The notes beneath the pieces were generated by a model. The model had not been told where the DNA came from and did not search any database. It saw only the letters and a list, made by a program, of their open reading frames with translations. From an uncultured Bacteroides sp. (GTDB lineage Bacteria; Bacteroidota; Bacteroidia; Bacteroidales; Bacteroidaceae), in assembly GCA_958453305.1 (NCBI GenBank), contig CAUDXH010000026.1, positions 1-20,943 on the forward strand: a DNA stretch of 20,943 bases. Direction: 5' to 3'. Each line of letters starts with the position of its first letter. Positions within the stretch are counted from its first letter, which is position 1. Of this stretch, positions 14,187 to 20,581 are shown piece after piece. Made by a program: the position numbers and the translations under genes.

Positions 14187-14552
14187 ATGCTTTACACAGA
14201 AAAAGAGAAACATGAAATTGAGCGAGTAAAGGAAGTCTTTGCGGAACATCTGCGGCAAAGCCCTGATTTTGAACTGCTCTGGTCGGACAAGGTGGGCTAT
14301 GTCTGGCTGACGATTGGCGTAAATCCAGTCTATGTGGATACTGGTATCAGAATCGAATCAGCCGCCGATCTCTGCGGCAGGTGTTTGGACGATGTAGCTT
14401 CGGATGTTCTATATATGACGGGCAACGATCACGCGCTGGAAGCAGCCGATCCGCTGGAATTGGCCGAAATCAAGCGGCGCTGGGAGCCATATATCAACCA
14501 GCTGCCAGACTATGCGTATCTCTGCAAAGACCTGCTGAACGGAAAAATGTAA
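14187..14552 (+). CDS. Small hypothetical protein at the element's right end
   Basis: An unrecognised 121-residue acidic protein beginning MLYTEKEKHEIERVKEVF. AAGGAGG at 14172-14178 fixes ATG 14187; the upstream in-frame ATGs lack such a site. Notable are a VGYVWLTIG strand and the ESAADLCGRCLDDVASDVLY segment with two cysteines. The start TEKEKHEIERV and overall size vaguely resemble the outer element's hypothetical protein at 15906 (TEKEREMCYKV), so they may be distant relatives. It is the last gene of the element and is followed by a strong terminator. Confidence 0.7.
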   Translation: MLYTEKEKHEIERVKEVFAEHLRQSPDFELLWSDKVGYVWLTIGVNPVYVDTGIRIESAADLCGRCLDDVASDVLYMTGNDHALEAADPLELAEIKRRWEPYINQLPDYAYLCKDLLNGKM

Positions 14553-14563
14553 TCTATCAAACG

Positions 14564-14602
14564 AGGTGTCAGGAGCCATACGGTGCTTCTGGCACCTTTT
14601 TT
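14564..14602 (+). terminator. Strong Rho-independent terminator at the element's right end
   Basis: A 13-bp stem (14564-14576 with 14585-14597, two G-T pairs) and an 8-base loop are followed by six Ts. It would end the replication/tnpW transcript before the att site and so isolate the recombinase promoter half. Confidence 0.85.
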
Positions 14603-14634
14603 GTGGATTTTTTGTGAATTTGATGAAAAAGTCC

Positions 14635-14640
14635 TTGACA
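14635..14640 (+). promoter_or_regulatory. -35 half of a promoter completed by circularisation
   Basis: TTGACA here is a perfect -35 hexamer, but in the integrated state the bases 17 downstream (CTGCAA) are no -10. When the ends join at GG, ten bases from this side plus GG plus five from the left end give a 17-base spacer to TATGCT (370-375), pointing into the recombinase gene. Confidence 0.7.
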
Positions 14641-14662
14641 ATTTGTCTCTGGCAAAACTGCA
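14641..14662 (+). other. attR junction, core GG at 14651-14652
   Basis: The element side ends ATTTGTCTCT. From GG onward the sequence encodes Gly-Lys-Thr-Ala-Lys-Ser-Ile-Leu, the continuation of virD4. Only the two-base GG is shared with attL, as expected for a large serine recombinase. Confidence 0.75.
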
Positions 14663-15499
14663 AAATCGATTTTGATTTCCTGTGGTGCCAGACTAGCACC
14701 GTTTGATATTCAGGAGCTAAGAGAAATAATGTCGTATGACGAAATGGAACTGGATATGATCGGCGATCAGAGAACAGCCATGTTTGTCATCATCAGTGAT
14801 ACCGATGACACATTCAACTTTGTAGTAGCAATCATGTACACCCAGCTTTTTAACCTGCTTTGTGATAAGGCGGATGATGAGCATGGAGGCAGGCTTCCCT
14901 ATCATGTACGGCTGCTTCTTGATGAGTTCAGCAATATCGGACAGATTCCAAAATTTGACAAGTTGATTGCTACAATCCGAAGCAGGGAAATCTCCGCTTC
15001 TATCATTCTGCAGTCACAATCTCAGCTGAAAACCATCTATAAGGATGCGGCTGAGACGATCACGGGTAACTGTGACACCGTTCTTTTCCTGGGTGGAAAG
15101 GAAAGTTCCACACTGAAAGAAATATCAGAAACCCTGGGAAAGGAAACCATTGATCTTTACAACACATCAGACACCAGAGGCAGCAACCGCTCCTATGGGC
15201 TGAATTATCAAAAGACTGGAAAAGAACTGATGAGTAGAGATGAGCTGGCGGTCATGGACGGAGAAAAATGTATCTTACAGCTTCGAGGAGTCCGGCCGTT
15301 TTTAAGCAACAAATATGACATCACAAAGCATAAACGGTACAAGGAGCTTGCCGATTTCAATAAGAATAATGCGTTTGATGTAGAAAAATATCTGGCACAC
15401 CGACTGGTGATGTCGGAAGATACAGAATTTGAAATGTATGAAGTAACTGTAACACAAGAAGACGTATCGGCGATTGAAGCTGAGGAAAGTGAGGATTGA
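14651..15499 (+). pseudogene. VirD4/TraG-type coupling protein, right fragment
   Basis: The C-terminal part of the coupling ATPase whose earlier part ends at 364. It starts GKTAKSILISCGARLAP in frame with that part. It contains Walker B in VRLLLDEFSNIGQIPKFD, the arginine-rich TIRSREISASIILQSQSQL segment and the conserved NCDTVLFLGG. There is no natural start at its beginning. An internal ATG could make a stub without the Walker A domain, which would be non-functional. Excision of the inserted element restores the full gene exactly. The acidic tail ends at 15499 and is followed at once by remnants of the next transfer genes. Confidence 0.88.
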
Positions 15500-15500
15500 T

Positions 15501-15560
15501 ATGAAAGAAAGAATTCGAGCACCCTGCTACTACTGATAAGGATATAAAAAGGTCTGAATA
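15501..15560 (+). pseudogene. Small ORF after virD4, possibly frameshifted
   Basis: ATG at 15501 reads 11 codons to TGA at 15534-15536. In another frame the same DNA reads KEFEHPATTDKDIKRSE to TAA. The start ATGAAAG then AAAGAATTC looks like a small insertion in an A/G run that moved the ATG out of the longer frame. I do not recognise the product. Confidence 0.3.
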
Positions 15561-15580
15561 AAAGGGAAAGGAGTAGAGCC

Positions 15581-15611
15581 AAACGCTTACAGACCATAAG
15601 AAAAAGCGTTT
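15581..15611 (+). repeat. Stem-loop between ribosome binding site and Maff2 start
   Basis: Perfect 8-base arms AAACGCTT (15581-15588) and AAGCGTTT (15604-15611) enclose 15 bases. The only good ribosome binding site, AAAGGAG, is upstream of the hairpin while the ATG is 9-15 bases downstream, so the folded RNA could bring them together. Confidence 0.4.
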
Positions 15612-15625
15612 GTTCACACATGATT

Positions 15626-15766
15626 ATGGCTTTTTTTAGCAGTGCAATCAATATCCTTCAGACACTGGTCGTTGCAATCGGTGCAGGCCTTGGTGTCTGG
15701 GGCGTAATCAACCTGATGGAAGGTTATGGAAACGACAACCCGGGTGCAAATGCTCATGTGCCATAA
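15626..15766 (+). pseudogene. Truncated Maff2/VirB2-like pilin-type protein
   Basis: MAFFSSAINILQTLVVAIGA and the following GVWGVINLMEGYGNDNPGA are the first two-thirds of the Maff2 family, small membrane proteins encoded just after virD4 in clostridial conjugative elements. The first hydrophobic helix is intact. After NPGA the sequence departs from the family (N-A-H-V-P, stop), losing the second membrane helix. The next expected genes (TrbL-like, PrgI, VirB4) are absent from the window. The break near 15750 marks a deletion or recombination point. Confidence 0.78.
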
Positions 15767-15905
15767 AGTAACACACCGATAAATGCAGACAGCCAACCTC
15801 TATTCCGTATAAAATGGCGTATGTGGCATTTCAAATATGTGGTTTAGAAGTAGAAGAAAACTGAAAACCGTATTCCACGATTTGAAAGGATAGAGGTAAA
15901 TGAGC

Positions 15906-16280
15906 ATGGAAAAAACAGTATATATCACAGAGAAAGAACGGGAAATGTGCTACAAAGTAATTGGTGCGTTTGCGGAACTGTACGAAATGGAAGATGAAGA
16001 TATTTTAGTGGTTGATGTTGGTAGGTACGGTTTTGTTAAATTGCAGTGCTATACATCGTCATATGGCTTTGAAGAACTTGACACCTATACAGACAGCCAT
16101 AGTTTATTTGAAGGGCTTTGGGAGGAATGGCTTAGTCTAAATGTGTTTTTACTTGCTAGGGAAATGCAGTTAGACGATATTCTTTATGAGGATTTATTCA
16201 ATAATCTGCCAAAGGAAAAACAGTCGGAACTTACCGGGAGAAAAGGCTATTTTGCAAAAAAAGCGGGTATCATTCTGTAA
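15906..16280 (+). CDS. Hypothetical protein of conjugative elements
   Basis: A 124-residue acidic protein (MEKTVYITEKEREMCYKVIG) that I cannot assign to a function. It has a predicted alpha/beta character with strands VVDVGRYGFVKLQCY and helices LFEGLWEEWLSLNVFLLARE, with a basic C-terminus. AGAGG at 15892-15896 favours the ATG at 15906 over the one at 15900. The sequence is moderately AT-rich, between the transfer genes to its left and the helicase to its right. It stands alone after the break in Maff2. Confidence 0.68.
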   Translation: MEKTVYITEKEREMCYKVIGAFAELYEMEDEDILVVDVGRYGFVKLQCYTSSYGFEELDTYTDSHSLFEGLWEEWLSLNVFLLAREMQLDDILYEDLFNNLPKEKQSELTGRKGYFAKKAGIIL

Positions 16281-16417
16281 AATGAATTTTGCAGAAAGAA
16301 AACGCTCTATGTAGAGGGTAAAAAGATTAGAATGGCTCTGTATATGATAATATGCAGGGCTTTTCTTAATAACCAATATGCTCATTTTGATAAAGACCAA
16401 AAGACAAGCATTGTGGA

Positions 16418-16547
16418 AATGTGCATAACTGGCTATGGAATCATGGATAACTCTATTCACAGCACATGGAAAAGCTAAAGTGCAGCTTTCCCACGTCCTG
16501 CAAACAGAGTTACCCACAATTCCATGATACAGCCAGTTATACACATT
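16418..16547. repeat. 130-bp imperfect inverted repeat with DnaA-box-like sites
   Basis: The outer arms AATGTGCATAACTGGCT (16418-16434) and AGCCAGTTATACACATT (16531-16547) match at 16 of 17. Inner matches (GGATAACTCT with AGAGTTACCC; GGAAAAGCT with AGCTTTCC) continue to the centre near 16481. Both arms carry TTWTNCACA (TTATGCACA on minus, TTATACACA on plus), and TTACCCACA is one base from a DnaA box. No ORF is evident. It could be a small non-autonomous repeat element or an origin fragment. Confidence 0.65.
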
Positions 16548-16655
16548 ACGCACAATGCCGACTACTACGGAATCCAAATCATTTTTTCACAGAACAAGAT
16601 TTGCTTTTACAGAAAGAGATTATAGGTTGGAATGGAGATAAGGGAACCTGCATAG

Positions 16656-16736
16656 AGCACAGCGGAAAAGTTGAAGAAACTGATTGAGGAAGAATTTGCC
16701 GGGCTTGTGTTTCTGTCTGCTGAAGATATGGAGTAA
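16656..16736 (+). pseudogene. C-terminal remnant of an unidentified gene
   Basis: The open frame ends KKLIEEEFAGLVFLSAEDME before TAA at 16734-16736. It is preceded in frame by TAG and has no start of its own, so it looks like the tail of a lost gene. The family was not recognised. Confidence 0.3.
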
Positions 16737-16737
16737 T

Positions 16738-16781
16738 AACAAATTGGGACATAATGGTATAACTCTTTGTCCCAATTTGTT
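16738..16781. terminator. Perfect 14-bp inverted repeat, probable terminator
   Basis: AACAAATTGGGACA (16738-16751) and TGTCCCAATTTGTT (16768-16781) with a 16-base loop. T-rich sequence follows on both strands, so it could terminate either way. From 16782 to 16974 I see only AT-rich DNA ending in the helicase ribosome binding site. Confidence 0.55.
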
Positions 16782-16974
16782 TATTGTTTAAATTACCCGT
16801 ATTAGAATTGATATGCTTGCAGAAATCAAATATCTAACATAATTCCTCCCACTGTAATAATACCATACAAATTTTATGAATACAAGACTGTTTATATAAG
16901 CTGACACATGCTAAACTAGCCTAGCAATGTTTCAGTAAAACTTTCTTTCATTTTTCAAGGAGGTCATAATCATT

Positions 16975-19137
16975 ATGGGGAATAATCAGACAGAAAAAGC
17001 GTTTGAAGAAAAAAGATTAGCACAAACAATCTCTTTAGCCGAGGAACAATTAAAGCAGGCAAAAGAAGCGGCAGACAAAAAAAAATCAGAAATTATCGAA
17101 GCCAAAAAAGATGTGCGTGAAAATACAGAACACGGCATTACATCACTGTACACATCAGACGGTTTCGAGGCACTTGTTGAATTAAGCCAATATATCAATC
17201 CTGTTACAGACAAAATTATAGATTATGAAGAAGAAGAACATAAAATACTTCTGTTAGAAAAGATGATAAAATCGCCCTATTTTGCACGAATTGATTTTAA
17301 ATTTGATGATGAGGACGAATTTGAAAAAATATACATTGGACGTTCTTCTCTACGAAAAAATAGCTATCAAGAGATGTATGTTTATGATTGGAGATCGCCG
17401 ATTGCCAGTGTTTTCTATCGTTTTATGACAGGCGAAGCGTTTTATGACGCTCCATGTGGACGAGTAACAGGCGAACTCAATTTGAAACGCCAATATGAAA
17501 TAAAAAACGGAACACTGGAATATTTTTTTGATTCAGATGTTCAGATTGTTGATGAATTTTTAAGGCAATTACTGTCACAAAACACTACTGCTAAAATGAA
17601 AGCTATTGTTGAAACAATTCAGCATGAACAGGACGTGGTTATTAGAGATATGGAAAATGACCTGCTAATGGTACAGGGTGTAGCGGGAAGTGGAAAAACC
17701 TCTATTGCTCTCCACCGGGCTGCTTATCTTATGTATCAAGGTTTACAAACAAAGCTGTCCGCAAATAACATTATGATTATTTCCCCAAATTCTATATTTG
17801 AGCAATATATTTCAAATGTATTGCCCGAATTGGGAGAAGATAATGTTATTTCTTCCGTGTTTGAAGATATACTTAGTGAGTTATTAAATGGCAGGAAAAT
17901 TCAGTCAAGAAATGATTTTTTAGAAAACTTGATTGTCAATTCAAAATACAAGGAAATTTCAAGAAATAGTATAGAATTTAAAACGTCAAGTTTTTTTAGG
18001 GAAATTTTAGACCAATTTCTCATTGATATACCCCGACAGTGGATAGAATTTGAAGATGTTTATTATGAAGGAAAATGCGTTGTAAGCGGGCAAATTCTAA
18101 AAGACAAGATATTAGGAAGACCAGAAACACCATTAGGCATAAAATTAGAACAATTAGAAGATTATATTTTAGAACAAATATTTGGAACAGGAAAAGGGCG
18201 GGGGCATAAAGAAGAAAAAAATCTAATCAAGCAGGAAATACAGAAATTTATAAAAATTGACATTGTTGAATTATATAAAATATTATTTAGCAATGAAGCC
18301 TATTTTTATAGCCTGCTGCAAAATAGCAATCCGTCACAAAACATAAAAAATATTTGGAAATATACTAAGGAAAATTTGGAAGCAGACAGCTTGTATTATG
18401 ATGACGCAATAGCAATCGCTTATTTGTATTTAAAAATATACGGAACAAATAAATATAAAAATATTAAGCAGGTAGTCATTGATGAAGCACAGGACTACTA
18501 CCCTCTCCAATATGAAATATTTAATTTGGTTTTTTCTAATGCCAAATTTACTATTTTAGGAGATATGAAACAGACTCTTGCCAAAAAAGAAGATATTTCT
18601 TTCTACGAACAAATTCAAAAAATATTGAACAAGAAAAAATCTTCTCTTATTATGTTGGATAAAAGTTTCCGTTGTACGAATGAAATTTTAAATTTTAGTT
18701 TAAAGTTCATTGAACAAAGTTCACAGATAAAAAGTTTTAATCGGAATGGCGATAGCCCAAAAGTATATATTGCTGATAATTCCGAAATCTTCATTGATGA
18801 AATTGTTAAGGAAATAAAATTATGCCAAGAGAAAGGGTTTCAGTCGATATGCTTAATTTGTAAAACCGAAAAAAATTCAACCTATCTATTTAATAAAATT
18901 AAACACAAACTTGATATTCAATTAATTAAAAATGGGAGCGCATCAGATTTACAAGGCGTGTTTATCTTACCAGTATATATGTCAAAGGGATTAGAATTTG
19001 ATACTGTCTTAATTTGTGATGCAGATAGCCAAAACTACCATGATGAAGATGATAAAAACCTCTTATATGTTGCCTGCACAAGAGCGCTTCACAAACTTAG
19101 CTTATTTTGTGAAAATGAGGTTAGCCCGCTGATATAG
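16975..19137 (+). CDS. helD-like: HelD-type UvrD-like helicase/RNA polymerase recycling factor
   Basis: A 720-residue superfamily 1 ATPase. The N-terminal coiled coil (about 10-50) corresponds to the arm HelD puts into the RNA polymerase secondary channel. MYVYDWRSPIASVFYRF (134-150) is a HelD hallmark. Then come a Q-motif (IQHEQD), Walker A GVAGSGKT (235-242), Walker B VIDEAQD (501-507), motif III GDMKQT (529-534), KSFRC (563-567), GLEFD (672-676) and YVACTRA (698-704). All are intact. The known role of HelD is release of stalled RNA polymerase; some actinobacterial relatives (HelR) protect against rifamycins. Here it is very AT-rich and placed between transfer modules, so it is cargo rather than a housekeeping copy. 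AAGGAGG precedes ATG 16975. Confidence 0.88.
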   Translation: MGNNQTEKAFEEKRLAQTISLAEEQLKQAKEAADKKKSEIIEAKKDVRENTEHGITSLYTSDGFEALVELSQYINPVTDKIIDYEEEEHKILLLEKMIKSPYFARIDFKFDDEDEFEKIYIGRSSLRKNSYQEMYVYDWRSPIASVFYRFMTGEAFYDAPCGRVTGELNLKRQYEIKNGTLEYFFDSDVQIVDEFLRQLLSQNTTAKMKAIVETIQHEQDVVIRDMENDLLMVQGVAGSGKTSIALHRAAYLMYQGLQTKLSANNIMIISPNSIFEQYISNVLPELGEDNVISSVFEDILSELLNGRKIQSRNDFLENLIVNSKYKEISRNSIEFKTSSFFREILDQFLIDIPRQWIEFEDVYYEGKCVVSGQILKDKILGRPETPLGIKLEQLEDYILEQIFGTGKGRGHKEEKNLIKQEIQKFIKIDIVELYKILFSNEAYFYSLLQNSNPSQNIKNIWKYTKENLEADSLYYDDAIAIAYLYLKIYGTNKYKNIKQVVIDEAQDYYPLQYEIFNLVFSNAKFTILGDMKQTLAKKEDISFYEQIQKILNKKKSSLIMLDKSFRCTNEILNFSLKFIEQSSQIKSFNRNGDSPKVYIADNSEIFIDEIVKEIKLCQEKGFQSICLICKTEKNSTYLFNKIKHKLDIQLIKNGSASDLQGVFILPVYMSKGLEFDTVLICDADSQNYHDEDDKNLLYVACTRALHKLSLFCENEVSPLI

Positions 19138-19343
19138 ATAAATTTACAATATATTGAATTGCCTAAATGCCAAACGCAGCGTAAGTGCATATGAACAAAA
19201 TGATAATAATTAGACAGACCATCTTTCTCTTTTAATGGCATTAAATTGACATTACGCTCTCTATCATATATATTTGTTGCTTACTGTCAAAAACACGACA
19301 GAAAAATATAGTTTAAATTCAACGGATAAAAGAGGTAATGAAC

Positions 19344-19763
19344 ATGGGGAAATTACTACTGCTGACACTTAACGAACAAGAGGAAACAGCGATTGACAAA
19401 ATCATATCGGCAATATCTGATTATATACAGATTGAACCCATGCAGATCACAACCGCTTCCGTGTTATCTTTTCCGGGACTGGAAATAAAGCAGAACCAAC
19501 GCCGGGTATTTCAAGACGGGGAGGAAGTAAGCCTTACCCGCCTTGAATACAGTACCCTTGTATATCTTGCTTCCAACCCCGGCATTGTCCTCACACGGAC
19601 ACAAATATTTGAAGCCGTTTGGAACATGGAAAGTGAAAGCTGCCAGTCAAGCGTTGCAAATGTGATTTACAACCTGCGGAAAAAAATAGAGCCGGACAGC
19701 CGCAAGCCCACCTACATCAAGACGGTTTTAGGCATGGGCTACAAGTTTGCTTCCGGGGAATGA
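19344..19763 (+). CDS. Orphan winged-helix regulator (response-regulator output domain)
   Basis: A 139-residue protein. The C-terminal domain (about 50-139) is an OmpR-type winged helix (VSLTRLEYSTLVYLASNPGI and TYIKTVLGMGYKF). The N-terminal 45 residues, MGKLLLLTLNEQEETAIDKI and onward, are too short for a receiver and contain no phosphoacceptor Asp, so control must be by other means. AAAAGAGG places the start at ATG 19344 rather than 19338. Such proteins head the mobC-relaxase block of many clostridial conjugative elements and probably regulate it. A terminator follows directly. Confidence 0.82.
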   Translation: MGKLLLLTLNEQEETAIDKIISAISDYIQIEPMQITTASVLSFPGLEIKQNQRRVFQDGEEVSLTRLEYSTLVYLASNPGIVLTRTQIFEAVWNMESESCQSSVANVIYNLRKKIEPDSRKPTYIKTVLGMGYKFASGE

Positions 19764-19802
19764 AAACCAAATAACCGCCGCCCATTATGGCGGCATACCA
19801 TG

Positions 19803-19835
19803 ACAGGAAATCAAGAAAAGGTTTCCTGTTTTTTT
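19803..19835 (+). terminator. Terminator after the winged-helix gene
   Basis: Arms ACAGGAAA (19803-19810) and TTTCCTGT (19822-19829) with an 11-base loop are followed by seven Ts. This is a clear Rho-independent terminator, separating the regulator from mobC. Confidence 0.85.
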
Positions 19836-20185
19836 GCGCCAAAAAACGAGCCGATTTTTCAACTTTGTCGAAAAGTTTTATCAAAAAGTTTCCCAAAACT
19901 TTGCCATATTTGCATTTCTCTGCGTAGTAAGGAATAGAGGGGGAAATTTACGCTGTTTTCTTAGAGCAAGATTCTACCACAGTACCAAATTTCGCTGACC
20001 GCTCAATTTTGTCCTGCGGGAATCTTGTTGGGGTTGCCACCCCAAGCCCGCCTTTTGCGGCTTGCGCCGCTTTGAAAAATCCCCGAAAATTTTTTCGGAT
20101 TTTTCAAAAAACACTTCCGCTTATGCCCCTGTTTTTCTCCTATTAGTGAAAGGGCAAAGCATAAAAAGAAAGGAGGTCTACGACC
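19836..20185 (+). promoter_or_regulatory. Intergenic region with candidate oriT of the outer element
   Basis: There are 350 bases without a gene. They contain AAAGTTT-type repeats (19870-19905), a hairpin GCGG/CCGC (20057-20070), and a long inverted repeat with perfect 12-base arms TTTGAAAAATCC (20071-20082) and GGATTTTTCAAA (20097-20108). An unpaired CACTTCCGCTTATGCCCCTG (20112-20131) follows. A long hairpin plus conserved tail just ahead of mobC and the relaxase is where oriT is expected; the nick position is not assignable. AAAGGAGG (20169-20176) serves mobC. Confidence 0.45.
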
Positions 20186-20581
20186 ATGAAAAAATACAAT
20201 ACGCCCCACCGCCACCGGGTAATCAAGACCCGCTTGACCGAGGAAGAATACGCCGAGTTTTCCGAGCGTGTTTCCCTCTGCAAAATGAGCCAAGCCGAGT
20301 TTATCCGGCAAGCACTAACCAAGTCAAGGATATGCCCGGTCATTACTGTTTCCCCGGTCAATGATGAACTGCTCTCTGCCGTTGGGAAACTTACAGCAGA
20401 GTACGGCAAAATCGGCGGGAATCTGAATCAGATTGCCCGCTGTCTGAACGAATACGGCGCACCCTATAACACACTCTCCAATGAGGTACGCGCCGCCATA
20501 GCGGAGCTTGCCGCCTTGAAGTTTGAAGTCTTGCAGAAAGTAGGTGAAGCCGTTGGCAACGTTCAAACATATCAGCTCTAA
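20186..20581 (+). CDS. mobC: MobC relaxosome accessory protein
   Basis: A 131-residue DNA-binding protein. The N-terminal ribbon-helix-helix (about 12-50: VIKTRLTEEEYAEFSERVSL then SQAEFIRQAL) and the C-terminal bMobC segment (IGGNLNQIARCLNEYG) are both present. It would bind near oriT and open the nick region for the relaxase. ATG 20186 is set by AAAGGAGG. Its 3' end overlaps the relaxase start by 29 bases, indicating coupled expression. Confidence 0.92.
   Translation: MKKYNTPHRHRVIKTRLTEEEYAEFSERVSLCKMSQAEFIRQALTKSRICPVITVSPVNDELLSAVGKLTAEYGKIGGNLNQIARCLNEYGAPYNTLSNEVRAAIAELAALKFEVLQKVGEAVGNVQTYQL

Larger units (their letters stand above)
365..14650 (+). mobile_element. Tn4451-like integrative mobilizable element inserted in virD4
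   Basis: About 14.3 kb, bounded by the two halves of virD4. The left host sequence ends GCTGCCGG and the right host sequence begins GGCAAAACT. Joining them at the shared GG gives the uninterrupted codons Ala-Ala-Gly-Lys-Thr. The element encodes a large serine recombinase at its left end, TnpV, TnpW, a MobQ relaxase with oriT, replication genes, a toxin-antitoxin pair and an AT-rich regulator/transporter cargo. It has no type IV secretion genes, so it should be mobilised by a helper conjugative element. The TnpX/TnpV/TnpW/Mob set is the signature of the Tn4451/Tn4453 family. Boundaries rest on coding-frame restoration and are good to about 2 bp. Confidence 0.88.

Noticed and set aside
16466..16687. 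73-codon plus-strand frame
   Set aside because: It runs through the 130-bp inverted repeat, with no ribosome binding site or domain.
16738..16781. Perfect 14-bp inverted repeat as insertion-sequence ends
   Set aside because: The arms are only 16 bases apart with nothing between, so a terminator or local hairpin is the simpler reading.
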